Shown here: piece after piece, positions 1 to 10,405 of the stretch
Layout of the letters: each line of letters starts with the position of its first letter
How positions within the stretch are numbered: the stretch's first letter is position 1
NCBI GenBank assembly: GCA_026874595.1
Contig: CM049306.1
Location: 14,405,019 to 14,469,018, forward strand
DNA: 64,000 bases
DNA from: Sipunculus nudus
Taxonomy: Eukaryota > Annelida > Sipuncula > Golfingiida > Sipunculidae
Direction of reading: 5' to 3'
Notes under the pieces: generated by a model
What the model was told of the DNA's origin: nothing
What the model saw: the letters and a program-made list of their open reading frames with translations, nothing else
Databases searched by the model: none
Translations under genes and position numbers: made by a program

Positions 1-216
1 TTTGGATTTATTCAAGGTCAAGGACACTCTCCTAGTAAAGGTCATGACCTCATTTTGGATAGGCGTCGTCCTCTCACCCATATCTATACATATACCAAGT
101 TTGGTAAAGATCCGTAAAATATTTTTTGAGTTATCGCACCAACAAGATTTATATGCGCGGCGGCGGTTGGACCGGTATGAAAACATAGTATCCCCCGACT
201 TTGTCTGGGGATACAA
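1..216 (-). mobile_element. Helitron-like element, family F, terminal fragment
   Basis: This is the end of a family F element cut off by the window edge. It is nearly identical to 6570-6791, the same end of the complete copy F1. The terminal hairpin is GTATCCCC, an 11-base loop, then GGGGATAC, followed by ACAA, where the element stops. Read on the minus strand the element starts TTGTATCC directly after a host A. Positions 39-50 hold the perfect palindrome AGGTCATGACCT, and a TCAAGGTCA site lies just before it at about 12-20. The 116-residue open frame crossing this end resembles no protein I recognise and runs out into flanking DNA. Confidence 0.75.
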
Positions 217-802
217 TAATGCCACGGCATGGCATCTACAAGATTATTCCTTTAATTCCATATTAAAAAGTTTTGCACATTGGAGTTTTCAGTACATGCT
301 TAATTTTATTCACCAAAATAAAATAAATGATTCAGTAAATTTGATAAAATAAAAACATCTTTTCAAATAAAGTATACACACTGTTGGTTGATTGAGGGAC
401 AAAAAAATCATTGTGCTAATTACTATCTCAGCTATAATTTATTACTGGAATTAATGGTCAATTTCACACCTGGTGCATTTTTTACTCTTCTGAAGTAACG
501 AATTACTTCTCTGATGATCATCCACACTTTCATAGCAATACAACACTGTGGACACAATTAAATGTGCACTTTAATCATTGTAACCCTGGTGGTACAATAC
601 AAAACCTAAAATGTAGCATAGCCAAAAATGAAATAAAATACAGAAAATAATAACATTCATCTAGTTAATGCACTATCGGGGGGGGGGGGGGGGGGGGTGC
701 AAGGCAGAAGGGAAGCCTGCTAGTAGTGGCCAAGCTGAGCCAAGGCGAGCTGCCTGGAATGGGTTGCATGTACTACTAGGTGGGCTACTGATGTTTACAT
801 CT
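217..802. other. Unassigned AT-rich stretch with a G homopolymer
   Basis: No gene is seen. A run of 20 G lies at 678-697. It is followed by a short GC-richer segment (about 698-780) that has no recognisable homology elsewhere in the window. Confidence 0.5.
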
Positions 803-1528
803 ATGTAAACATCACTTGACATGGTGTATCAAAACTTAAATAAAAGCTACTCTTTTCAATCAATTCCTTTGAAATTTCAGATTTTAACAGATTTAATCCT
901 TATGTATATATGCTGTGAAAATTAAATCAACAGTGCTTACAGGGAAAAAACATGCATTAGCCAAAATTGGACAAAATTTAAGGTATTAATTTTTTATTAA
1001 TGCTGATATCTTAAAAATTTGCAAAATTCAGATCTAATTTTGGGTAAACAATTGAATCTTGATTAAATAAAGTTATATTCCGGAAAGAAAGTCTCCAGCT
1101 TCAGCAATTCTCATGTTAGGTGAGTAAATATATATTTCCTGATTTTTAAAAAATTGCATTATATTTGGGCCCATTACTTCAAAATAATACCCAATACTGA
1201 CAAAATTTTTGGTATGTTCATAGAAAATGTATGGAAGAATATGAATACAAAATATGATCAAAAACAGATCAGTGGTTTTGATATTAGGCAGCCTTGAAGT
1301 GTAACAATGGCTTTTTTTATGGAAAACGGAGGTTTTACCTTAATATCTCAAAGGAACAAAGTCCTAATGACCCAATTTTTGGTATGGTAGGAGATTTTAG
1401 GGACATCTAATGGTATGCAAAATTTTGGATTTGTAGGTCCAAAGGTTTCAAAACCTGCCCTGTTAACGGCTGGACGGACAAAGGACCTTATATACAGCTC
1501 AGATGACTTATAGTCAGCTGAGCTAAAA
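803..1528 (-). mobile_element. Family A element, core plus right end (left end missing)
   Basis: The core matches the long A core seen at about 16.2-16.9 kb and 40.3-41.0 kb, including the GTGCTTACAGG phrase, the run of lines around 'tttgatattaggcagccttgaagtgtaacaat' split across the region, and the closing phrase before the microsatellite. The right end at 1496-1524 is a near-perfect hairpin: AGCTCAGATGACT, a short centre, then AGTCAGCTGAGCT, followed by AAAAAA. A short remnant of the GGACGGACA microsatellite precedes it. No ACAAG left end was found, so this copy is truncated on the left. Confidence 0.7.
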
Positions 1529-1534
1529 AATTAA

Positions 1535-2522
1535 CCAAATCTATTCTAATACAATTGAAAGAACCCTACCAAGCCAAGCCAAAGAAAGTTTACGCTCTTC
1601 GAGCAGCTACAGGTTGCTGTGGTCAAGACCTCAGTCCTGTGCGCTCCTTAAGCACGTTCTCCGAGCCAACAGACGCAATGCCACACCAAGCCAAGCAGAG
1701 AGCCGCAAAGGCCGCCACTGTCCATCCGGAGTCGGTGATCTTTTAGGAAAGCTACAGCATCCACAGTCGGAAAGGCCAGAAGCAACCTGCATTCCCTCTA
1801 CCAATCCCAGCAGCGGAGACCCAGCCATCCCATTCGAGAGCCGTACAGTGTTTCGAGATACCCTACCCTAAGATAATGCTTGTGAATATTAAATGATTCA
1901 GCGTGACAGTTTTATCATAAACCATTTTTAAACTGAAAGAGCTTAAATTATGAGTTTTTTGTCCGTAAAATAGGTTGATGTAGGAGGTGCAACAAAAAGT
2001 GCAATATCAAATATGAGTCATGTGAACAACCTTTGCACAAAATTTTGTGATGCTAGCTCCTGTCGATTCTGAGATTGATATACCTTAAATCCTATTATGA
2101 GTCATGTGACAAACATTTGCATAAAATTTGGTGAAGATAGCTCCAGTTGTTTTTGATATTGTAATTTTAGTTCCCTCTTTTTTCCAAATGACTAAGTTCA
2201 GCTTCCTGTAACTCAGCCAAAATTCACCAAACTGGAACCATTTTAAAAAACTTGAGAGAGATTGTTTCAGAGATTATTCCTGTGAAATATTGAACATTTT
2301 GGCTGAACAGAAGAAGAGTTAAATTTGTTTACCTTTTCCTGATAAAATCTTAATTATTGCAGATAGCAAAAAGATAAGCAAAATCTGATAGAGTTTTTCA
2401 AATGACTAATTTTTTGCATAATATTTGGTGATGATAGCTCCTGCCTATTTTGAAATAGTATGGGTTAACTTACAGAGGATGGCCGATGCCACACCATCAA
2501 ATAAGCTCACAGGTTTGCTAAC
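1535..2522 (-). mobile_element. Family D element, left-truncated, carrying an insertion
   Basis: The sequence matches the D core at 24.95-25.7 kb and 26.6-27.2 kb: repeated phrases such as 'tttggtgatgatagctcctgcc' in parts, 'aactcagccaaaa' and 'ctgtgaaatattgaac'. It ends at the D right end, CACAGGTTTGC (2508-2518) then TAAC. The copy at about 26615-26700 shows the uninterrupted sequence around the GC-rich insert described separately. No D left end (ACAAGGCC) was found here. Confidence 0.65.
1563..1867. mobile_element. GC-rich ~290-bp insertion with 8-bp duplication
   Basis: A markedly GC-richer block interrupts a D copy. It is flanked by ACCCTACC at 1563-1570 and 1860-1867. The paralogous site near 26650 has AACCCTACC once and then continues directly, so this is an insertion with an 8-bp target duplication. 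No terminal inverted repeat or A-tail is visible. Short frames of 63 and 85 residues cross it but match nothing I recognise. An 8-bp duplication would suit a hAT- or P-type element; a transduced genic piece is the alternative. The class is unknown. Confidence 0.5.
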
Positions 2523-2598
2523 AAATGAAGTTATTGATAATATTTTGATAAAAATTCAGGCACTTACTATTCCATGTACTAATAAAATTATATCAATC

Positions 2599-2678
2599 CA
2601 GGGGTGGATTTAGAGGGGGGGGGGGCAGGGGTGCCAGGGTGCTGAGCCCTCTTTTCTTAGATTCTGCATCCACCCCTG
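2599..2678. mobile_element. Short foldback MITE-like element
   Basis: CAGGGGTGGAT (2599-2609) and ATCCACCCCTG (2668-2678) are perfect inverted repeats around an ~80-bp unit. The inverted match continues imperfectly inward. A G-rich run sits just inside the left arm. CAGGGGYGGATYYAG is a commonly seen end sequence of small foldback DNA elements in animals. No target duplication could be confirmed. Confidence 0.45.
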
Positions 2679-4479
2679 CATTCACTTTATCAACTGACAT
2701 AATTCATTATCACTTGGCTTCCACTCACCTGCCCCTAACATAAGGACCAGAAAGCCCAGTGCCCTTGTGAAGTTGCCACATGTTTGAACTGTGATGGGCA
2801 TGCAGGCCTAGCTGAGCCAATGTGGGTGGGCCTGCCTGACCTGTGCTGCTTGGCTGCTAGTATAAATAGGCTTATAAAAGGCAAAGCCAAGGAAAAAAAT
2901 TCACATGTCAGTTTGGGTGTAAGAAACCAATCAGTAACTAAATAACTATGTTATCAGTATGTTTAGGGAAAATGCCACTGATGAATGAATGTCACTCGTT
3001 AATTAAATAAAGAGTGGACATCACCTGCTTGAGCAATGCATGCAGCACATTTTTCTCATTATAATTAATTTACAATTTCTTAAAAAGTCCTACTATTTGA
3101 CCAAAATTAATGAAAAAAGTGACCTGAACCAAAGGACCACCAGACCTACGGTATGTGTGCCACAGATGATAGAAGTTAGATGTTAGAAGAAGCAAAGGAT
3201 TAGGTTGACCAACTGTAGCCATACTGTAAGATTTGGCATGATAGGTTGTATATTCTTGGTATTTCATGTCACACTAAATGAGTTCAATGGGCTTCTCTCT
3301 CTCATTTGCAGCTGTTCTCAATAATATGAATATTTTAATTATTATTATAACTTTACTGATTTTGTTAATTTAATATTTCATATACATTCAAACCTCTGCG
3401 TTACCTTGTGACATATCACACATGTATAACAAGCTTTTGTTCCATGATGCCTGGGTACTGATTGCATAATCCCCTTATCTTGGTCACTGGGTCCCTTATT
3501 TGTACAGGCCAAGTCCTAATCTGTAAATCTCATGAGGGTAAAGGTGTTTATCTCATCAGGGTGACCACTAAAATGGGGGTCCTGTGATGTTTAGTCAGCT
3601 AGGAGCACACACAGATTGATGATATCAAGATAACATATAATTACACTGTATGTAGACCTTGTATATGTCAGGGTATAATCAACCAACTCTCCCTTCATTT
3701 CATTTGCCTGTATAGTGGGTGGAGTTCACCTTACCCGTCTGACCAATGGAGTGAATGGGGTGATGTTATTGGTTATATTCCAATGAGAGAGAGAGAACAA
3801 AAGCCAGGGTATAATCATGTGTGGACAGATTCCTTTTTGGCCACTCTGCACTGAGGACGCTTTTTATGTATTGACATTTTTATATATATATTTGGATGCT
3901 ACTGAAGAATAAAAATGGTTACCTAAGTTGCCGAATTCACCTGTTGTGGCTGTGTGCCACAAGTGCCACAAACTTGCTTGAATGAGAACGTGAATGGGAG
4001 AAAGACGAAGTTTAAGTTTAGTAAAGTAACATAAGTTTACAATACGTGACATTGTGGGGAGTTTGTTAACATAAAAAATAATGAAACAAAACACTTTTTG
4101 TAAAGAAACTTTGTTTTCAGTCCATGAATGAAGCCTATATATCAGCCCTGTCCCCATTTTACTTTGTGGTCAATATGATCATAATTTCTCGTAAACTGAC
4201 CACAATTTTTGCCACTACTGATAGATTCTGAAAAATTTCCAATATTGCAAATTTGAACCTACCAAAAATAAGAATGCAACCACAGTAATCAAAGGATGGT
4301 TGTTTCAATGGTCAGCTCTGCAGGGCAGAGCAAACACAACTCAAAATACCAGTGATTGACTCTTGCTCTTGGCTTGATAAACCATTTGATCTATCTCACA
4401 TTGGCTAAGAATCAATACACAAAGACATTATGGTGTTCCAGATTACCTCAAAAAAAAAAAAGAGTTGTTACTTTTGTGT
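2679..4479. other. Unassigned stretch
   Basis: AT-rich with a few GC-richer parts (about 2700-2890 and 3480-3560). I see no gene, array or element end that I can support. Confidence 0.4.
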
Positions 4480-6791
4480 TATCCTAACCCCAGTATCCCC
4501 AGACATAGTAGCCCCCCCCCCCCCCCCCCCCCCTTTAAGAATAGGCCCCCGTTTTTAGCAGCATATACTGACACTTGCCATATTTATTGTTTCTTCCATC
4601 TATCAATCCACAATCTTGTTGAAGATGTTGGTCCTGTGACCTTGATCTTTTAAAAGATGTGTCCTGTGAACTTGACCTTTGACCTCATGACCCCAAAATC
4701 AATTCGGGTTATGCTTTTCCAATGGGACATATACAAGTCAAGTTTGAAATCTATACATGAATAAAGCAGGAATTATCATCCAGAAACTAATTTTTAGACA
4801 GATGGCTCCTGGGACCTTAACCTTTGGCCTTGTGACCTCAAATTTGATAGGGTTCTTCCTCTCTTGGTAGGTGAACTATATATACATGATGAAAGATCTG
4901 AGATGAAATGTTTGGCTGAAAATGCATCCACATCTTTTTTAAGATGTGTCCTGTGACCTTGACCTTTGACCTCATGACCCCAAAATCAATTTGGGTCTTG
5001 CTTTTCCAATGGAACATATACAAGTCAAGTTTGAAATCCATACATCAATAAAAGCAGGAATTATCATCCAGAAACTAATTTTTGGACAGATGGCTCATGT
5101 GACCTTCACCTTTGATCTTGTGACCTCAAAATTGATAGGGGTCTTCTACTCTTGGCAGGTGAACTATATGTGCAAGATGAAATATCTGAGATGAATTGTT
5201 TGGCTGAAAATGCATCCACAATCTTTTTAAAGAGGTTCCCTGTGACCTTGACCTTTGACCTCATGACCCCAAAATAAATTCTGGTCTTGCTTTTCCAATG
5301 GGTCAAATACAAGTCAAGTTTGAAATCAATACATCAATAAAAGCAGGAATTATCATCCAGAAACTAATTTTAGGACAGATGGCTCCTGTGACCTTCACCT
5401 TTGACCTTATGACCTCAAAATTGACAGGAGTCTTCCACTCTTGGCAGGTGAACTATATGTGCAAGATGAAAGATCTGAGATGAATTGTTTGGCTGAAAAT
5501 GCATCCACAATCTTTTAAAGATGTTTCCTGTGAACTTGACCTTTGACCTCGTGACCCCAAAATCAATTCGGGTCTTGCTTTTCCAATGGGTCAAATACAA
5601 GTCAAGTTTGAAATCCATACATCAATTAAAGCAGGAATTATCATCCAGAAACTAATTTTTTGACAGATGGCTCCTGTGACCTTCACCTCTGACCTTGTGA
5701 CCTCAAAATTGATAGGGGTCTTCCTCTATTGGCAGATGAACTCTATGTGCAAGGTGAAAGGTCTGAAATGAAATGTTTGGCTGAAAATGCATCCACAATC
5801 TTTTTAAAGATGTGTCCTGTGACCTTGACCTTTGACCTCATGACCCCAAAATCAATTGGAGTCTTGCTTTTTCAATTGGACATATATAAGTCAAGTTTGA
5901 AATCAATACATCAATAAAAGCAGGAATTATCATCCAGAAACTAATTTTTGGACAGATAGCTCCTGTGGCCTTGACCTTTGGCCTTGTGACCCCAAAATTG
6001 ATATGGATCATCCACTATTGGCAAGTGAGCTATATATTCAAGATGGAAGACCTGGGATGAAAGTTTGGCTTAAAATGCATCCACAGTATCTTTTAAGATG
6101 CAAGTCCAGTGACCTTGACCTTTGACCTTATGACCCTAGAACCTATAGGGTTCTTACTTTAGTGGTGGGCCATACATAAAGTCATGTTTGAAATCCATAT
6201 GGCTATCAACACTGGAGATATCATAAGAGGTGTGTGATTTTCACCATATATGGCAATATTCAAGGTCAAGGCCACTCTCATAGGAAAGGTCATGACCCCA
6301 ATTTAAATAAACATCATACCATAACCCATACCTATGTATATGCATAATATAAAAGAAATCTGTCCATTAGTTTTTGACTTATAATGCTAACAGTACTGTA
6401 AGGTGGCAATTTTAGGGGTATTAAACGGCACGAAAACAAGTAAAGAATAATAGCTGGCGCCACCAGTTTCTGGAAAATGACAACCTTATCCATAATCTTC
6501 CATCAACTTGATTTTGGGATAAATCCATGCAAGATTTCTTGAGATATTAAAGAATTTGTGTGATTTTCCCCAAAATTGGACCTATTCATGGTCAAGGACA
6601 CTCTCCTAGTAAAGGTCATGACCTCATTTTAAATAGGCGTTGTCCTCTTACCCATATCTATACATATACCAAGTTTGGTAAAGTTCCGTGAAATATTTTT
6701 TGGGTTATTGCGCCAACAAGATTTATATGCGGCGGCGGCGGGGGGACCAGTATGAAAACATAGTATCCCCCGACTTTGTCTGGGGATACAA
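4480..6791 (-). mobile_element. Helitron-like element F1
   Basis: The two ends carry a perfect 12-bp inverted repeat, GTATCCCCAGAC at 4493-4504 and GTCTGGGGATAC at 6778-6789. The right end also folds on itself (GTATCCCC 6763-6770 with GGGGATAC 6782-6789) and stops at ACAA. A run of 22 C (4512-4533) lies just inside the left inverted repeat, as in copy F2 at 45.6 kb. The middle is a six-unit 288-bp tandem array, followed by a non-repeated tail (about 6150-6790) matching the window start and 46.75-47.49 kb. The left tail (hairpin plus CTAG, seen in F2 and F3) is not recognisable here, so the exact left border is uncertain. Confidence 0.75.
4660..6150. repeat. Six-unit tandem array, 288-bp period, AGGTCA-type motifs
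   Basis: The anchor phrase TGACCTTGACCTTTGACCTC (or one-base variants) starts at 4667, 4954, 5243, 5531, 5820 and 6110. The spacings are 287, 289, 288, 289 and 290, so the period is very constant. On the minus strand the anchor reads as AGGTCA half-sites spaced 0 and then 1 (DR0 and DR1), with a further half-site close by. A second cluster of half-sites lies about 140 bp later in each unit. Short minus-strand frames recur in several units but each ends in a stop, so I do not read them as genes. Confidence 0.85.
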
Positions 6792-7105
6792 TCAATGGCA
6801 ATATCTTGTAAGACTTTATTCATAACTTTATTTATAAAGGCTTAATTCAACATCAAGAATTTGCATTTATCGTGTACCTACCAAATAACTAACAAACTAA
6901 GACAGAAACATTGTATCTCCAACATTTTTGTTAATGTTTTCTCATGCATTCAAATTTGCTGATGGAATTTAACATTGCACATGTTCCTTGCATTAAATCC
7001 CAAATGTGAAACAATGGCAATTTCTTGCAAGACTTTATTCATACCTTTATTTATAAAGGCTTAATTCAACATCAAGAATTTGCATTTATCGTGTACCGAG
7101 TACAT
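6792..7105. repeat. Direct repeat of ~90 bp
   Basis: The sequence AATGGCAATATCTTG... at about 6794-6880 recurs at about 7013-7100 with few differences. Both copies share a TTTATTTATAAAGGC stretch and a GCATTTATCGTGTACC ending. The first copy starts exactly at the right border of element F1. This could be a local duplication older than the F1 insertion or linked to it. Confidence 0.6.
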
Positions 7106-7410
7106 TTTTTATGATCATGTAGTTCTCTTTTACTGAAAAGTTAAGTACACTCACAAGAAATTTTATTGCATGCAGTTATATGAACATCTAATATTCATAA
7201 TTTCCTAGACCTTACATGAATAGAACAAATTATTTAAAGCTGTTCTTTCTTCTTTCTCATAGTACATAAAGATGGAAGTTAAGACCAATTTAAAGAAGCA
7301 CTAAGCAGGGTCATATTAATCTTGTCTGTATCTAATTTAATCAAGGTGGCTATTGTTGCACAAGCTGGGCATTTAAGTTTTAACCAATTCACATGAAACC
7401 CTGTGAGATT

Positions 7411-7522
7411 TCAGTACAAATGCTTCATTTTTAATTCTTTTGGGAATTCATTCAATGCAGCTGTGTCAATGTCAGGTTTTTCTTCCAGTAACTGAAGCAC
7501 TACTTCACAAGCTCTGCTTCCA
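7411..7522 (-). CDS. Possible terminal exon, unknown protein
   Basis: On the minus strand a good splice acceptor (TTGTTTTCTCCAG) precedes an open stretch of about 37 codons ending in TGA at 7411-7413. The peptide starts GSRACEVVLQLLEEKPD and has ordinary protein composition, unlike the repeat-derived frames around it. The open frame continues upstream of the acceptor only as intron-like sequence. I do not recognise the family; a helical domain end is a guess. No upstream exon on this strand was found. It could be a chance frame or a gene relic. Confidence 0.22.
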
Positions 7523-7796
7523 CTGGAGAAAACAAGGGCACTTATAATTCTGTTAGAGAAAAAAGCTAAAAAGAGATTTATTACTGGAGCTATTTCATCT
7601 AACAATAAAATGCCTTGATAATCTCTGTGTTAACTCTTCCAATATAGCCTGATCACTTTGATGCACTTCATAATGAAAATGAAAATATCATCTAAAGCCC
7701 TGTAAGCAACCAATTGCAAGTAGTTAAATATCAAATTCAACAAAATCAAGCATAACACATTGGTTTTCCTTTCATGTTTTCCTTTCTTTTATGTAG

Positions 7797-7996
7797 TGAA
7801 TTAAGCATCTCAGCAATAAATAAAATAATTCAGCCAACAATGATGATGGAAGGTATGTTTTACCCCTGTTTCTCTCTGTTTGTATAAAATATATAAAAAA
7901 GAAACAGATGGATTTCTCAATTACAAAGCTGTGGAATATGAAGAAGAAGATCTGGATCAACACATGGAGGAAAGGAGTATCATCTTGTTTGTTTGA
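7797..7996 (+). CDS. Possible pair of exons, unknown protein
   Basis: A 56-nt candidate exon (7797-7852) has a strong acceptor (CCTTTCTTTTATGTAG) and a consensus donor (AAG then GTATGT). It is open in one frame only (ELSISAINKIIQP...). A second candidate begins after an AG at 7906-7907; joined to the first it stays in frame and reads EDGFLNYKAVEYEEEDLDQ, then reaches TGA at 7994-7996. A further acceptor-like CTCCTTCTATCACAG at about 8029-8043 precedes another short open piece ending at a CAG/GTCTGT donor-like site. The acidic run may just reflect purine-rich DNA. The product is unknown and this may not be a gene. Confidence 0.2.
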
Positions 7997-8096
7997 ACAT
8001 CTAGCTGAAGGCAAGGACTGATCATTGGAGCTCCTTCTATCACAGAGATATTCAGATGAGGACTTTGAATACCAAGCTATCAATTACCAGGTCTGT

Positions 8097-8367
8097 TCAT
8101 TTATTGTAATTAAGAAGTTTCATTACACTTGAAAGAATTTTTTTGGTTTGTTTACAACTTAGTATAAAGCTATCTTGGGTATAAGTTTTATACTCTGATT
8201 CCCAACTGATATTCCCAAGGAACATAATTAGCATAAAGTTACTGGATAAAAATTCATTATTTTATCATTATAGTAATATCCTGAAACATCTACATTGAAC
8301 TTATAGTACATGAATGTTATTTGTGTTAATATTATATGTGGTACTGGGAATTACTGTAAAATTATAA
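8097..8367. other. Unassigned stretch before an A element
   Basis: AT-rich sequence with no feature that I can support. Confidence 0.4.
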
Positions 8368-10405
8368 ACAAGAGGCCCATGGGCCATGACACTCAGCTGA
8401 TTTTGACTGGTTTCTCATTTCTTTTATTAATGTTATATATTGTCTAAGAGAATAGCCTATGGCTAATGATACTATGTTGAACATGAATGGAAAATAAAAA
8501 TTTCAGGATTCATAGGAGACTTGCCAAGGACCCCCTTGGATTTCACAATAGAAGGTTCCAAGGAAAATGGATACAATTTGTACCCTGTCTTTCTAGGGGG
8601 CTCAAAATCTTGTTTCTGGTCCATAGCTCACAGAATATAGGTCACAATGACCTAATTTTAAATTTCCAAAGGAGATTTGCCCAGGACCTAGGCCTAATGC
8701 ATACAATTTGTACCCATCTGATGTTATGGGTGTTCAAATCATGTTTTTGGCCTGTCAAGTGCAGGTTTCCAGTGGGATTTGCCAAGATCTCCCTGGATGT
8801 TGCATTGGAAGATTGTAGGGCTTAAGGATACAATATGTACCCTATCTGACTGTATTTGACATGTATAATCAGAATTAAGTTACTTAATTTCAGGATTCAA
8901 AGGAGACTTGCCAACAACCTCCCTAGACTTTTCAACAGAAGGTTCAAAGGAAATTAGATACAATATGTACCTTGGCTGTCTGTGTGCTCAAATTCATATT
9001 TCTTTGGATTATAGCCTGTTCACCATGACCTAATTTCTGGTTATCAAAGGGATTTGCCTGTAACCTCCCTGGATGTTGCTTCCTGGATAATTCTAGGCCT
9101 GACATTATGGGTGCTCATATGACACCTCTTCCCCTGTAGGTTGCAGAATACAGGACACAGTGACCTTATTTCATGTTTCCAAGTAAAAATTTGCCTAGGC
9201 CCATCCTGGATGTTATGATAGTTCTAGGCCTGATGGATACAATTTGTACCCTGTCTGTGAGGGTGCTCATATGACACCTTTTTCTATAGGTCACTGAATA
9301 TAGGTCATGGTGACCTAATTTCAGGTTTTCAAGGACATTTGCCAAGGCTGTCATAGAATATTAGGTCAGATGATTCTAGGCCTAATGGACACATTCTGTG
9401 CCACATCTGACCGTCTGTGTGCTCAAACCATTTTTCAGCCCACAGGTCAGAAGATATAGGTCACCGTGATCTAATTGCAGGTTTCCAATCACATTTGCCT
9501 AGGACCTCCCTTTATTTTATGTTAGAAGATTCTAGGCCTAAAGGATTCAATTTGTGCCCCGTCTGACCATCTGGGTGCTTATATGACATCTTTTCCTACA
9601 GGTCGCAAAGTTAGGTCATAGTGACCTAATTTCAGGTTTCCAAGGACATTTGCCTAGGACCTCCCTGGATTCAATTTGTGCCCCATCTGACTGTCTGAGT
9701 GCTTATATGACATCTTTTCCTGTAGGTTGAGAAATATAGGTCAAAGTGACCTTATTTAAGGTTTCCAAGGATATTTGCCCAGGATACTCTGAATATTACA
9801 TTAGAAGATTCTAGGCCTAATAGATACAATATGTGCCCTGTCTGACTGTCTGGATGCTCAAAATCATATTTTTGGCCCATAGGTAAAATAATATAGGTTC
9901 ACCATGACCTCAGGTTTCAAAGGGGTTTTGCATAGGACCTTCCTAAAAATTATGTTAGAGGATTCTAGACCTAATGGCAACAAAATGTGCCCCATCTGAC
10001 TATCTGGGTGCTCAAAATCATGTTTTTGCCCTGTAAGTTGCAAAAAATAGGTCACCATGACCTAATTTCAAGTTTCCAAGGAGAATTGTCTAGGACTTTC
10101 CTAAATATTATGTTAGAGGATTCTAGACCTAATAGATACAAATTGAGCCCCATCTGACTGTCTGGGTGCTCAAAATCATGTTTTTGGCCTGTAAGTCGCA
10201 AAATATAGGTCACCATGACCTAATTTCAAGTTTCCAAGGAGATTTGCCTAGGACCTCCCTGGACGCATGGTAAGAAATTTCTAGGTCTAACAGTTACGAT
10301 TTGTGCCCTGTTAATTGACCCGGCCGGACTGCCTAACAACCAGACAGACGACAGACAAAGTGTGATCACTATAGCTCAGATGACTTACAGTCAGCTGAGC
10401 AAAAA
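8368..10405 (-). mobile_element. Family A element with ~155-bp core array
   Basis: The left end is ACAAG followed by the palindrome GGCCCATGGGCC (8374-8385) and the inverted repeat ACTCAGCTGA. The right end has GACAGACGACAGACAAAG, then the AGCTCAGATGACT / AGTCAGCTGAGC hairpin, then A-rich sequence at about 10371-10405. Nearly all the interior is a tandem array of ~155-bp units. The left palindrome differs from other A copies by paired changes that keep the stem. This looks like a complete non-autonomous element; no transposase or helicase frame is present. Confidence 0.8.
8480..10300. repeat. Tandem array (~155 bp) with IR3 AGGTCAnnnTGACCT sites
   Basis: About eleven units are recognisable by the phrase TGACCTAATTTCAGGTTTCC. 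It falls near 8648, 8876, 9026, 9161, 9311, 9467, 9622, 9747, 9905, 10058 and 10216, mostly 125-158 bp apart. At least six units contain a perfect AGGTCAnnnTGACCT palindrome: 8639-8653, 9302-9316, 9613-9627, 9738-9752, 10049-10063 and 10207-10221. Others are one change away, such as near 9155, 9460 and 9898. The units are diverged, so the array is not recent. Confidence 0.85.

Noticed and set aside
4838-5618. Repeated ~67-residue minus-strand frames
   Set aside because: They are the same frame in successive 288-bp units (288 is divisible by 3), each closed by a stop; explained by the array.
8480-10300. Regular ~155-bp repeats considered as a CRISPR-like array
   Set aside because: Whole units are homologous rather than short repeats with unique spacers, and they lie between element ends in a eukaryotic context.
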